A stretch of DNA of 64,000 nt from Ancylobacter sonchi (GCF_018390695.1 NZ_JAHBGF010000010.1:1-64000), one strand, 5' to 3'. Counted from the first letter of the stretch, positions 36,155 to 51,948 are shown. Made by a program: numbers and translations. Notes: generated by a model from the letters alone, not told the origin.

Positions 36155-37858
36155 TCATCGCGTCGCCTGGAACGAGCCAAACTCATCGAGATCTGCCACC
36201 AGACGGTTGAGAAAAGCCTGCGAACGGGGAAGCGGGCCGAGCGCTTTCAGGAGTTCCGTGAGCATAGGCCTTTGGCGTTCAGCCCCCCTGAGCTTGATTA
36301 GGACCTTCTGCACCATCAGGGCGTCAGTAACGCCCGCAGCATCATCCTTCAGGTGTTCGGCGGCAAAGGCGTGGTAGCGAACGACTTCTTCCGCTACACG
36401 GTAACCGAAGCCAAGGCCGTGAGGCGCCATGATCGCCTGCGCCGCGAGAAGATGGCTCTCGCAGGCGGCGCGTGCGTCCTTCAGCGCCGGCTCTCGCGCC
36501 TCGAACTCGACAAGAAAGCCCGCAAGATCGACCGCCGACATGTCGATTACCAGTGCGCGGTCGAGAACCTTGTCGCTGACGGCGCTTGTGGTTTCGTCGA
36601 TGTTGATCGTCCCCGTGATGTAGAGATTCCCCGGCAGAGGAAGCTGCGCCGGGACGCTGGTCCCGGTCGAGCCTTCCAGCGGTACGCCGCTGGAATGAAG
36701 CTGAAGAGGCTCCCCTGTCTCGATCGCCGAAAGCACGTCCGAGAAATAGTATTCGACCCGAGCCAGATTCATCTCATCGAGAATGACGAACACGGGCGAG
36801 TCCCGGTGCGCCGTCGCCACGAGAACGGCTTCGAGAAAGGGAGGCACCACATAGCGGTTCGACAGGACATCATAGTAGCCGGTGAGGCCGGTCGGGTCGG
36901 TCCATTCCGGGCGCACCGGGCAGACTACCAGGAATGGATCCGCAGCATCCGCCGTCAGCCCATGCACCGCCCGCGCATACTTCAGGGCAAGTTGTGTCTT
37001 GCCGGTGCCGGACAGGCCCGCAAGGATCACGAAATGCTTGTGGGTAAGGAAATTGAGCGCGGCGTGATAGTGGCGCACTTCGCCGCCGGTATAGTGCCCG
37101 CCCAGAGCTGTGACGGCCGCCTCGATCTCCCCGACCGGAAGCGTCTGCGGCAGCCGCCGCATCCCGACACTGACCGCGGCGGCATCCTCCCAAACTTGAA
37201 GCTCGTGTACCTTCTCGTGGCCAACCAAGCTGCCGAGATAACCTACGAATTGCCGGGCAAGCAGGCTGCGCCGCGCTGACGCCGCAGGTGGCCAGATACT
37301 GAATACAATCTGATCGATCGGAACGGGGCGGCTGATTGCGGACAGATCTTCCGGGAGACTATCCCAGAAGTTTTTGTTCCGGATGTACAGCAGCCCGTCT
37401 TTAGCAACGTATCCCTTAACGTTCTTATTATTGTCGGTATAGTTCAGGCCATCAGGAGAAATCGCGGTCGGAGCGGAGTTATCTGCGGTCGTCTTCGCAT
37501 CTTCCTCCTCGCTGTCTCTGTCATCCTCTTCAGCGGCCCGGGCCGAGCCCCGCGGGCGCGACACACCGGCCGCGCGCATCTCGGCCAATCTCTCCCGGAA
37601 CGTCGCAAGGCCGCTCCTAACAAAAAGCGAGAAATAAATTTCGTCCTCTGGTGGAAACCTCAACAGACAATGCACAACAACCTGATCGGCGTCACCCGAC
37701 AGGGCGTCAAAATTCACATTGAATGCGAAAAGACCACGTTCCACAACTTTGGCGCTGTTGGAAAATCCGAACGCGTCCGAGAAACGGGTCTTCCCAGTCA
37801 CTGCGGGATTGGCTTTGACCGCCGCCTTATATCGCTGCTGCCGCTCGGCGAGGTTCAT
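36155..37858 (-). CDS. McrB-like AAA+ ATPase/GTPase
   Basis: A 567-residue protein. The N-terminal region (1-250) is a specificity domain with an acidic linker near residues 108-125. The AAA+ domain has Walker A GLSGTGKT (281-288), Walker B FVILDE followed by MNLARVEYYFSD (about 357-372), the arrangement of McrB, and a sensor TGTINIDETTSAVSDKVLDR. McrB-type proteins form rings that translocate DNA and drive an McrC nuclease. The start overlaps the methyltransferase gene by 32 bases and has GGGAGGAG upstream. Confidence 0.86.
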   Translation of the reverse strand: MNLAERQQRYKAAVKANPAVTGKTRFSDAFGFSNSAKVVERGLFAFNVNFDALSGDADQVVVHCLLRFPPEDEIYFSLFVRSGLATFRERLAEMRAAGVSRPRGSARAAEEDDRDSEEEDAKTTADNSAPTAISPDGLNYTDNNKNVKGYVAKDGLLYIRNKNFWDSLPEDLSAISRPVPIDQIVFSIWPPAASARRSLLARQFVGYLGSLVGHEKVHELQVWEDAAAVSVGMRRLPQTLPVGEIEAAVTALGGHYTGGEVRHYHAALNFLTHKHFVILAGLSGTGKTQLALKYARAVHGLTADAADPFLVVCPVRPEWTDPTGLTGYYDVLSNRYVVPPFLEAVLVATAHRDSPVFVILDEMNLARVEYYFSDVLSAIETGEPLQLHSSGVPLEGSTGTSVPAQLPLPGNLYITGTINIDETTSAVSDKVLDRALVIDMSAVDLAGFLVEFEAREPALKDARAACESHLLAAQAIMAPHGLGFGYRVAEEVVRYHAFAAEHLKDDAAGVTDALMVQKVLIKLRGAERQRPMLTELLKALGPLPRSQAFLNRLVADLDEFGSFQATR

Positions 37859-39323
37859 CCGCCGTCTCCTCCCGCTCGCCTCTCATGGCCATAAGCATTG
37901 TCTCTGCCAACGCCCTCGCCATGAGCGGCGGCACCGCGTTCCCGATCTGGCGGAACGCTGGATTCATTGTCCCGCTAAACACGAATCCATCCGGAAACGA
38001 CTGCAGCCGAGCCGCCTCACGCACGGAGATCGTACGCGACTGCTCGCTGTCGTAATGAATATGGCTGTAGCCATCCTTCCCCAGATGGGCCATGAGCGTG
38101 CGCGCCGGCTGGTCCCGCCACATCTTGCGCCACTTGTTCGGGAACTTGCTCGCATCATAGGGCGGCACGATCGCATCCTTTAGCCGCTCATATTCGGCCG
38201 AGCCGGTGCGGATCATCTGTCCCTGCCGGCGCAGCTCAGCGAGGCGTTCTTCCAACATGTTCATCGCGTGCTGGTGCGCTTGCGGGTATTGGTCGCCGGG
38301 ATTGAGCCTCGCGAATAGCTCATAGTCGCGCGGAAGGTACCGGATCACATGGTCTGAGAGGCCGTCAGCGGGCGCCTCAAAGCCGGACCAAGACCTCATC
38401 ACTGACGCGTAGGCCGAAGGCTTCCGGCGCCGATCATAAGGAATGGTCTCATTGAAACGGCGCGCGCCCCGCTTCAGCACGCCAGCGGCGAGCTGCCGGC
38501 GCGCATAGATTGGCGGAAGATCGCCGATCGCTTGTTCTGCCGTCACGGCCGGTATCAGGTCGCGGCGTGGGCTTGGCGGATCGAGATAGTCGTGGGCGTC
38601 GTCTAGGAGGCTGTTCAGCACCTTCAGCGCGACCGCGCGCGACCCCTCATAGCCCGGAGGCAACGTCATCCAATGGCTCGGTTTTGGGAAGGTTACACGC
38701 TGCGCCACCTCGCGCCGGTAGCCAATAAGAAACATCCGCTCCCGCATCTGCGGCACGCCGTAGAACGACGCGTTCAAGAGCGTGTAGCCGCAGGTATAGC
38801 CCTTCGCCTCCAGCACCTCGCAAATCTCTTCGGCAAGGTTCTGGCCGCCATGGTTGAGCAGGTCAGGCACATTTTCCATCAACACCGCGAGCGGCTGGAA
38901 GGCATCAACGTACCGAAGATATTCCTGATAGAGCCGGGCGCGGGGATCATTCCGGAAAGCTTGTGGATGCGCGTCGATTTCACGCAGTTTAGGCCGCCCG
39001 ACCCGTGCAAATGCTTGGCATGGCGGTCCCCCCACTATCACGTCGATGGCATCTTCTAAAGGGCCGAGCTGCAGGTCAGCAGCGAGCTCAGCGGGATCGG
39101 TGCGTGTGATATCACGTGCGATGCAATGTTCTACGGCACCGCCATGAAAATTGATTCCATGCGACCGCGCGGCATCGGGATCGAATTCAACTGCGCCGCT
39201 AATCTCGAAGCCCGCCGCCTTGAACCCCAAAGAAAGTCCGCCGCATCCCGCAAAGAGATCTAGCAGGCGTGGCTTAGCCCCCGCGCGGAGACGGGCTGCC
39301 TTGTGGGTGAAACGATCTGTCAT
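37827..39323 (-). CDS. DNA (cytosine-5) methyltransferase
   Basis: A 498-residue C5 methyltransferase with motif I DLFAGCGGLSLGF (near 22), motif IV GGPPCQAF (catalytic Cys102), motif VI MENVPDLL (near 149) and motif X near the end (GNAVPPLMARALAE). It transfers a methyl group from SAM to C5 of cytosine in a recognition site not deducible here. It stands between the RHH regulator (four-base overlap) and the McrB-like gene. Together with Vsr downstream this suggests a self-contained modification-restriction-repair operon. Confidence 0.93.
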   Translation of the reverse strand: MTDRFTHKAARLRAGAKPRLLDLFAGCGGLSLGFKAAGFEISGAVEFDPDAARSHGINFHGGAVEHCIARDITRTDPAELAADLQLGPLEDAIDVIVGGPPCQAFARVGRPKLREIDAHPQAFRNDPRARLYQEYLRYVDAFQPLAVLMENVPDLLNHGGQNLAEEICEVLEAKGYTCGYTLLNASFYGVPQMRERMFLIGYRREVAQRVTFPKPSHWMTLPPGYEGSRAVALKVLNSLLDDAHDYLDPPSPRRDLIPAVTAEQAIGDLPPIYARRQLAAGVLKRGARRFNETIPYDRRRKPSAYASVMRSWSGFEAPADGLSDHVIRYLPRDYELFARLNPGDQYPQAHQHAMNMLEERLAELRRQGQMIRTGSAEYERLKDAIVPPYDASKFPNKWRKMWRDQPARTLMAHLGKDGYSHIHYDSEQSRTISVREAARLQSFPDGFVFSGTMNPAFRQIGNAVPPLMARALAETMLMAMRGEREETADEPRRAAAAI

Positions 39324-39523
39324 TGGTCTCTCGTCCGAACTTCCTTAGGCAGGCGAAGCGGCAGTTCGGTCTGGCCGTGATAATCATCGAGAAACCTGAG
39401 AACCGCCTGACGGATCACCCAGGCGGCGGATACGTCGTTGGCGCTTGCGAGCCCCTGAATCCGGACATGGGCATCCTGGGGGAGGATTACCGAGGTTCGA
39501 ATCGATTTGCCCCGCGCCGACAT
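39320..39523 (-). CDS. Ribbon-helix-helix (CopG-like) small regulator
   Basis: A 67-residue protein with a beta strand (IRTSVILPQDAHVRIQ) and two helices (ANDVSAAWVIRQAVLRFLDDY), the MetJ/Arc/CopG pattern. It is the first gene of the methyltransferase operon and overlaps its start (ATGA), so it is a candidate autoregulator that controls methyltransferase before nuclease expression. Confidence 0.75.
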   Translation of the reverse strand: MSARGKSIRTSVILPQDAHVRIQGLASANDVSAAWVIRQAVLRFLDDYHGQTELPLRLPKEVRTRDQ

Positions 39524-39824
39524 GGCTTGATATCCCCATCAATGATTCGAGCACATAATCTGCATCACATGGGTGCGCCATGCACCACAATTGCAGCCGG
39601 GCACGTCCACGTTGACGGAATCCATACTCCGCTCCGCCCTGCGTGTTGCTATTTTGTTCTAAAATATCATGCTTGACGACGATCGCAATCTGCATCGCCC
39701 CTTCTTACGTTGAGCGGGTTTGTACAAAGAGGCCGCCCGCAAACGGTCATTGTCTCCCTTTCGTCCACATCTTCTAAACCAATGCAATTTCAACAACATA
39801 CGTGTTCGCTGTTTCGCCTTGGTC

Positions 39825-39860
39825 GGCGCGCCACTTCTGTACAAAGCCGCGAGCACCCGG
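39825..39860. repeat. Right boundary repeat (attR-like)
   Basis: 36 bases starting GGCGCGCCACTTC match 20750-20785 at 33 positions, including nine bases of the tRNA-Glu 3' end. It marks the recombinase-proximal end of an earlier insertion or of the present one. Confidence 0.6.
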
Positions 39861-40055
39861 ATGGGGACTTTGTTGGCTAGTACGGCTCTCTCCAGCACTG
39901 TCCTTGATCCGTGGATCCGCACGGCGTGCTGATCCACTCCTACGGCAAGGGTGAAACCAAGCGGCAGGCGGGAGCCATTATAGAAGCCTTGCCGGGCGTT
40001 CTTTTTCATGGCCCGCAGCACATGCTTGGCATTCTCGCGGGACTGGTACTCGTCT
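39825..40055 (-). pseudogene. Internally deleted serine recombinase remnant
   Basis: The minus-strand frame joins two pieces of a recombinase very like the intact one at 20702-22366: a central piece (MKKNARQGFYNGSRLPLGF) fused directly to a C-terminal piece (VDQHAVRIHGSRTVLERAVL), missing about 980 bases that lie between them in the intact gene. Homology stops abruptly near 40055. The frame then continues past the boundary repeat out of register, so it is dead. Confidence 0.85.
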
Positions 40056-40060
40056 AATTC

Positions 40061-40172
40061 CGGAGATGACCCGATGCGGCGCCTTCGAGCGTCTGCTTCG
40101 GAACCCTCTCCAGCTACGAGCCGCGTAGCGCGCGTCCCATTACACCGACGGGTGGATCGAGGGTCATCTCCG
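40061..40172. repeat. 12-bp inverted repeat, 88 bases apart
   Basis: CGGAGATGACCC (40061-40072) and GGGTCATCTCCG (40161-40172) are perfectly complementary, beginning six bases beyond the end of the recombinase remnant. They may be terminal repeats of a small non-coding element or an IS fragment. Confidence 0.6.
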
Positions 40173-40486
40173 ATGCCGGGAATTCCAGCATCGGCTCGTG
40201 GTGCCTCCTCTCACCCTGTCGACACAGCTGACGACCTGGTCGCCGCTGAGCCCACGGGAGGCGCCTGCAGATCGTAACCGCTCTGATCTCTCTTTGCATG
40301 ACGGCCTCCAGATCCGGCGCGTGCAATACAATCGGAAGAATTCTAAATATCGATCTCTACGAGCAAGATAAACTTGACGAAGATTTGTATATGCTGAAGA
40401 GTCATTGGCCCAATATTGGCAGGCGGGAATCACAATTTAGGCACGATATGTCATTCTGCATGTGAGAGACGTTCTAAGGTGCTGCC

Positions 40487-41347
40487 GTGAACAAGCCGAT
40501 ACCTCAGCATTTGTTTGTAGGGACCGTTGATGGGGAGCCAAATTGCGCTCCCGACTCCGATGTGTATGAAATCTGGCCGAAATTCATCGTGATGGTGTTG
40601 TTGCGCGGCGCGCAGCACTTCGTCATCGACGATCGCGATTTCCGGATCGATGCGGGATCGGGCGAGGACATGCGTCCCCTGGTTTTCATGCTCAATGTCG
40701 CACGCTTCTCGCGTCTGCATTTCGTCAATGACAGCAATGTCCCGCTGCGCAAGATCATGATCTCCGCACCGCATCCCTGGATGGAATGGCTGATGCGCAC
40801 GCAAGGGGCGCAAAGCTCGGTGCTGCGTCCGTTCCTGGCTCGTCATCTGTCGCAGTTCAGCTTCCCGGCGAGCGGGCAAGTCCGCCAGCTCGCCGAGCAG
40901 ATCATGGCGCCGCCGCCGTCGCTGGAGGGCGAGTTGCGCTCTCTCCACCGGAATTCGCGCGCGCTCGACATCATGTGCCTCGCCTGCCTCGCGCTGGCCG
41001 GCGACGAGGAGGAGCGCCGACGGCCACTGCTCGCCAGCCGGCGGCAGAGCGAGCGGGTGCGGGATTTCGTGCTGAAGCACCTCGACCGCAGCCTCACCAT
41101 CGAGGAGATCGCCTTCGCGGTCGGAGCGAGCGTGTCTTCCGTGCAGCGGCACTTCAAGGAACATTTCCAGATGACGGTGTTCGAGTTCATCCGCAAGGAG
41201 CGGCTGGAGCGCGCCTGCCTCGCGCTGGAGCGGGATGGCATCACCATCGCCCAGGCTGCCTATGCGGCCGGTTACACCGATCCGTCGAACTTCTCCGTCG
41301 CCTTCAAGAAGGTTTATGGCGTGCCGCCCAAATATAAGCGGCGCTGA
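40487..41347 (+). CDS. AraC-family transcriptional regulator of siderophore genes
   Basis: A 286-residue protein with a non-conserved sensing half (about 1-170) and a C-terminal AraC double HTH (about 193-284: LTIEEIAFAVGASVSSVQRH, then ITIAQAAYAAGYTDPSNFSV). AraC proteins of this layout, like PchR or YbtA, activate siderophore synthesis and uptake upon binding the iron-loaded siderophore. Its position at the edge of the locus supports that role. It converges with the PPTase gene, and the two ends overlap by 34 bases. Confidence 0.88.
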   Translation: MNKPIPQHLFVGTVDGEPNCAPDSDVYEIWPKFIVMVLLRGAQHFVIDDRDFRIDAGSGEDMRPLVFMLNVARFSRLHFVNDSNVPLRKIMISAPHPWMEWLMRTQGAQSSVLRPFLARHLSQFSFPASGQVRQLAEQIMAPPPSLEGELRSLHRNSRALDIMCLACLALAGDEEERRRPLLASRRQSERVRDFVLKHLDRSLTIEEIAFAVGASVSSVQRHFKEHFQMTVFEFIRKERLERACLALERDGITIAQAAYAAGYTDPSNFSVAFKKVYGVPPKYKRR

Positions 41348-42093
41348 GGGCGGCCGGCATCGAGACGCGGATAGCGCAGCGTGATGAGCCGCGCCGGAAG
41401 CGTTGCCAGCGCCAGCGCGGCGGCGAAGCCGGCGAGGGCGGGCAGCGGCGGGATGTGCCAGCGCCGGCTGCAATCTCCCGGCTCGGCGACGGGGTCGGTG
41501 CGGACGTCGAGGGCGCGGAAGTCCATATCGAGGCCGCAACCGATTCCCTTGGCTACGGCCTCCTTGCGCGTCCATAGCCGATAGAAGGCGTGGCGGCGTT
41601 CTTCCTCCGGCAGCCCGGCGAGCAAGGCGAGTTCCCCCCAGGAGAAGACGTCCGGCGCGATCTCATAGGGCGGAGCGGTCCGCATCGCCTCGATGTCGAC
41701 GCCGACCGGACCGCCGCGGCTGATGGCGATCAAGGCGAGATCGCCGCTATGCGACAGGTTGAAGTCGAGATCGCCGCCGTCGAGGCCGGGGCGGCCCCAT
41801 GGCCCGATCGAGAAGGCAAGGTCTGCCGGCGGCAAGCCGAGCTCGGCGGCGAGCACCCGGCGCAGGGCGGCGTGCGCCGTGACATAGGCGGCGCGCAGCG
41901 GGCGGGTGCGGAACGCCTCCGCGCGCCTGTTCTCGCCGGGATCCAGCAGCGCGACATCTTCCGGATCCTCGTGCGGACCGCTTTCGACCAGCCAGAGCCG
42001 GACCTCTCCGGGGTCGAGACGGCGGAGGGTTTCCGGCGTCGCCGGCTTCCACGGCTGTCCGGAGTCTGTGCGCTGGATGTTGAGGTAGTTCAT
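41314..42093 (-). CDS. 4'-phosphopantetheinyl transferase (Sfp/EntD type)
   Basis: From ATG 42093 (MNYLNIQRTDSG), overlapping the isochorismatase stop, the protein is 259 residues. The Sfp-family magnesium and CoA motifs are present: FNLSHSGDLALIAI, VGVDIEAMR and FYRLWTRKEAVAKGIG. It installs the phosphopantetheine arm on the aryl and peptidyl carrier domains of the cluster. A much longer frame upstream reads across the isochorismatase gene and is an artefact of high GC. Confidence 0.9.
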   Translation of the reverse strand: MNYLNIQRTDSGQPWKPATPETLRRLDPGEVRLWLVESGPHEDPEDVALLDPGENRRAEAFRTRPLRAAYVTAHAALRRVLAAELGLPPADLAFSIGPWGRPGLDGGDLDFNLSHSGDLALIAISRGGPVGVDIEAMRTAPPYEIAPDVFSWGELALLAGLPEEERRHAFYRLWTRKEAVAKGIGCGLDMDFRALDVRTDPVAEPGDCSRRWHIPPLPALAGFAAALALATLPARLITLRYPRLDAGRPQRRLYLGGTP

Positions 42094-42812
42094 GGCCGGT
42101 GCCGATCCGTTGCAGCGCCGCATGTCTCTTCCACCTGGCCCGTCGTCTGTGGCACGCTGCAGACGTTCGCGACGTAGGAAACGGCCATGTCGTGCTTCAC
42201 GCGGGAGAAGTCGCCGACCGCATCGGCGACGAAGAACGGCTCGATGTCGTGCATGAAGGCATCGGCCGCCGTGAGCAGGCAGCCGATATGGGCGTAGACG
42301 CCGCAGATGACGAGCTGGTCGCGACCGCGCACGCGCATCAGCGTCTCGAGATTGGAGCGCTGGAAGGCGCTGTAGCGGTGCTTCACCAGCACGAGGTCGC
42401 CCCCCGCCGGGGCGAGCGCGTCGAGGATGGGGCGGTGCTCGGCCGGATCGCTCATGCCGGCACCCCAGAGATCGGCCTGCAGGCCGCGGTCGCGGCGGTC
42501 CTGTCGCACCTCCTGCGCGGTGTAGAAGACCGGCATGCCGACCACGCGCGCGGCGGCGATGAGCCGGGCGATGTTGGCGACCAGCGGTGTCAGCGGGGCG
42601 GCGTCGGCTGCGAACGGCCGGAGGAAATAGCGCTGCATGTCGTGCACCAGCAGCGCCGCTCGCCGGGGTGCGAGCCGCCAGCTTGCCCTTGCCGGCGGCA
42701 GCTCGGCGGCTTCCGGCAACCTGTAGGGGGCGATGCGCGGCAAGGCGGGCGTCCCGGCGGGCGGGGCGTCGGCTGGCGGTTGCTGCGGCGCCGGGGAGAG
42801 GACGGCGGTCAC
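42090..42812 (-). CDS. entB: Isochorismatase (stand-alone, EntB N-terminal type)
   Basis: The 240-residue protein aligns to the isochorismatase half of EntB/DhbB: an N-terminal PYRLPEAAELPPARASWRL, the catalytic Asp in ALLVHDMQRYFL, KHRYSAFQRSNLETLMRV and VYAHIGCLLTAADAF. It hydrolyses isochorismate to 2,3-dihydro-2,3-dihydroxybenzoate and pyruvate. The C-terminal aryl carrier domain of EntB is missing; a separate carrier gene (51688-51948) supplies it. It overlaps entC by four bases. Confidence 0.92.
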   Translation of the reverse strand: MTAVLSPAPQQPPADAPPAGTPALPRIAPYRLPEAAELPPARASWRLAPRRAALLVHDMQRYFLRPFAADAAPLTPLVANIARLIAAARVVGMPVFYTAQEVRQDRRDRGLQADLWGAGMSDPAEHRPILDALAPAGGDLVLVKHRYSAFQRSNLETLMRVRGRDQLVICGVYAHIGCLLTAADAFMHDIEPFFVADAVGDFSRVKHDMAVSYVANVCSVPQTTGQVEETCGAATDRHRP

Positions 42813-44017
42813 CGGCGCACCTCATGGTCGAGCGGGATATCGAGGGCGTTGAGCAGCGCGGCGAACTTGGCGCCGGTCTCCTCCGCCTCGGCGAGGGGAT
42901 CGGAGCCCGGTACGATGCCGGCCCCGGCGAATAGCCGCGCCTGCCGGCCGGCGATCTCGGCGCAGCGTATGGTGACGTACCAGGCGCCATCGCCGCGGCC
43001 GTCGCACCAGCCGACCGTGCCGGCATAGAAGTCGCGGCCATACTCCTCGAGCGCGGCGATGTGGCGGGCCGCCTTCTCGCGCGGCACGCCGCACACCGCC
43101 GGGGTCGGATGCAGCGCGGCGGCGAGCACGGCGGCGGAGACGTCCGGGTCCTTCAGCTCGCCCTCGATGCCGGTGCCGAGATGCCACATGCTGGCGGTCG
43201 AGGTGAGCGCCAGACCCTGCGGCCGGAACAGTCGGCGGCACCAGGGGGCGAGCGTGTCGAGGATAAACTCCACCACGATGGCATGCTCGCGCCGGTCCTT
43301 TCGCGAACGCAGCAAGCCGGCGCCGGCCGCCGCGTCGGCCGCGAGGTCACCGGGACGACGGCGGGCGGAACCGGCGAGCGGATGCGAGGAGATGCGCGCG
43401 CCGTTCTTGGCGAGCAGCAGTTCCGGCGTCGCACCCGCCATCACCCGGCTCACCCCATCGCGTGGCGGTAGCGGCACCAGGAAGGCGGTGCTGGCCGGAT
43501 CCACCGCCAGCCGGGCGAACAGTGCCGCGAGATCGATGTCCCGGTCGGCGGTGGCGAGGAGGCTGCGCGACAGCACCACCTTCCTCAGCCCGTCAGGGGC
43601 CGAGGCTTCGCCGGCCATGATGTCGAGCGCGCGGCGCACGGACCGCGCATAGCCGGCGGCGTCGGGCTGATGGTGGATTTGCCAGTTGCGGCAGATCGCC
43701 GGACGCGGGACGGGCCGGGCGGTGCCGGCGGGACGGCGGGCGACCTGGGCGACCTGCCAGAGGCAATCCGCCGCCTCGCGGTCGAAGGGCAGCGCACCGG
43801 CGACCACGGCGTCGGCGCCGGCGGCGTGGAAGGCGGCGGTCAGGCGCGCCTCCAGCGTGGCGACCGGGCCGGAGGCGAGTGGCGCCGCCGCGCCGAGGCC
43901 GTGCATCAGGCCCTGCGGCGACTGGAACGCGAAGACGGTCTCCCGGCCGCCCGGCGGCGGAAGGGGAGCGGTGGCATCGGCGCGGACGGAAGGGTCGAGG
44001 CGTGTCAGCATGTTCAT
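42809..44017 (-). CDS. entC: Isochorismate synthase
   Basis: From ATG 44017, with AGGAG upstream, the protein has 402 residues of the chorismate-binding family: LRKVVLSRSLLATADRDIDL, SSHPLAGSARRRPGD, ALTSTASMWHLGTGIEGEL and LHPTPAVCGVPREKA with catalytic Glu/Lys region. It converts chorismate to isochorismate in the first step towards 2,3-dihydroxybenzoate. Upstream in-frame start at 44050 would add eleven basic residues and is less likely. It follows the NRPS gene by 63 bases. Confidence 0.93.
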   Translation of the reverse strand: MNMLTRLDPSVRADATAPLPPPGGRETVFAFQSPQGLMHGLGAAAPLASGPVATLEARLTAAFHAAGADAVVAGALPFDREAADCLWQVAQVARRPAGTARPVPRPAICRNWQIHHQPDAAGYARSVRRALDIMAGEASAPDGLRKVVLSRSLLATADRDIDLAALFARLAVDPASTAFLVPLPPRDGVSRVMAGATPELLLAKNGARISSHPLAGSARRRPGDLAADAAAGAGLLRSRKDRREHAIVVEFILDTLAPWCRRLFRPQGLALTSTASMWHLGTGIEGELKDPDVSAAVLAAALHPTPAVCGVPREKAARHIAALEEYGRDFYAGTVGWCDGRGDGAWYVTIRCAEIAGRQARLFAGAGIVPGSDPLAEAEETGAKFAALLNALDIPLDHEVRR

Positions 44018-44080
44018 GGCCGATCTCCTGCGAGGGGGATGACGGGCCATCGCGGCCCGGCGAGAGGACGTGCCGTCCTG

Positions 44081-51319
<7,239 letters not shown>

Positions 51320-51441
51320 GGCGGTGTCCTTGCGGGCAATGAAAAACCCCGCCGGCGGGCCTGTGGCGCAGGCCGGCCGGGTGAGAGTCTTCTTCCTCGA
51401 TATGCGGAGGCGGTCGCGCCGCCGCGGTCAGGTCGGTCGGG

Positions 51442-51657
51442 CTAGGCCGATATCCGGCGGGTGGCGGGGCTGATGTCCTGCCACTCCCGTTCGATCAGCT
51501 GCAGGCAGGAGGCGCGGTCGTCCGGGCCGTGGACGGAGCGCCAGCCTTCCGGCACGTCGCGGAAGGACGGCCACAGGCTGTACTGGCCGTCCGCATTGAC
51601 GAGAGCCAGGAAGAGGTGACGCTCGTCGTCGAAGGGGTTCAGATGATGGTCGTCCAT
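51442..51657 (-). CDS. MbtH-like protein
   Basis: This 71-residue protein has the MbtH hallmarks: NPFDDERHLFLALVNADGQYS, LWPSFRDVPEGWR and the trailing DRASCLQLIEREW. MbtH proteins bind and activate adenylation domains. It lies between the aryl carrier gene and the NRPS it should serve, 122 bases before it on the same strand. Confidence 0.95.
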   Translation of the reverse strand: MDDHHLNPFDDERHLFLALVNADGQYSLWPSFRDVPEGWRSVHGPDDRASCLQLIEREWQDISPATRRISA

Positions 51658-51687
51658 GACGGAGCCTTCGGTTCGGTACGGATAAAG

Positions 51688-51948
51688 TCAGGAGCGGCCG
51701 GCGCCCTTGCTTTCCAGCAGGGCCCAGAGCGTGCCGAGGGTGAGGCAGCGGGCGAACTCGACGAAGCTCACATCGATGGCCGCCGCCTTCCATTCCGTCA
51801 CCAGCTGCATGGCGGTGATGGAGTTGAGGCCGTAGTCCATCAGGTTGTCGTCATCCTCCGGTTCCTCGTCGAGGAAGCGCATCAGCTGGACGCGCAGGGC
51901 GTCCTTCGACGCCGGTGGCAGATGGGCAGGCTGGGATGCAGCAGTCAT
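51688..51948 (-). CDS. Stand-alone aryl carrier protein
   Basis: From ATG 51948, with GGAGGT upstream at 51953-51958, an 86-residue carrier protein is encoded. DNLMDYGLNSITAMQLVTEW shows the phosphopantetheine serine in the GLNSI context typical of EntB/VibB aryl carriers. It would hold dihydroxybenzoate as a thioester for the first condensation domain. The enzyme that loads it (an EntE-type ligase) is not in this window. Confidence 0.87.
   Translation of the reverse strand: MTAASQPAHLPPASKDALRVQLMRFLDEEPEDDDNLMDYGLNSITAMQLVTEWKAAAIDVSFVEFARCLTLGTLWALLESKGAGRS

Larger units (their letters stand above)
20750..40055. mobile_element. Genomic island at tRNA-Glu carrying defence genes
   Basis: Bounded on the left by tRNA-Glu and an inward serine recombinase and on the right by a decayed recombinase copy with the same 36-base boundary repeat. 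Cargo between them is nuclease/SIR2/HerA, a tyrosine recombinase, XRE and Tat-signal genes, a DGQHR protein, and a C5-methyltransferase/McrB/DUF2357/Vsr operon. Codon use is less GC-biased than in the flanking core and siderophore genes. The outer right edge may lie slightly beyond 40055. Confidence 0.75.
39524..40486. other. 963-base right edge of island, no intact gene
   Basis: Contains the promoter region of the RHH operon (39524-39820), the decayed recombinase copy (39825-40055), a 12-bp inverted repeat (40061-40072 and 40161-40172), and the promoter region of the AraC gene (about 40330-40486), which is AT-rich. Confidence 0.55.

Noticed and set aside
40114..40433. Short minus-strand frames at the island edge that might be transposase fragments
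   Set aside because: I could not match them to any transposase motif; only the inverted repeat is reported.
41314..43041. 575-codon reading of the PPTase frame
   Set aside because: Only the part after ATG 42093 is PPTase-like; the upstream part crosses the isochorismatase gene in a wrong frame.
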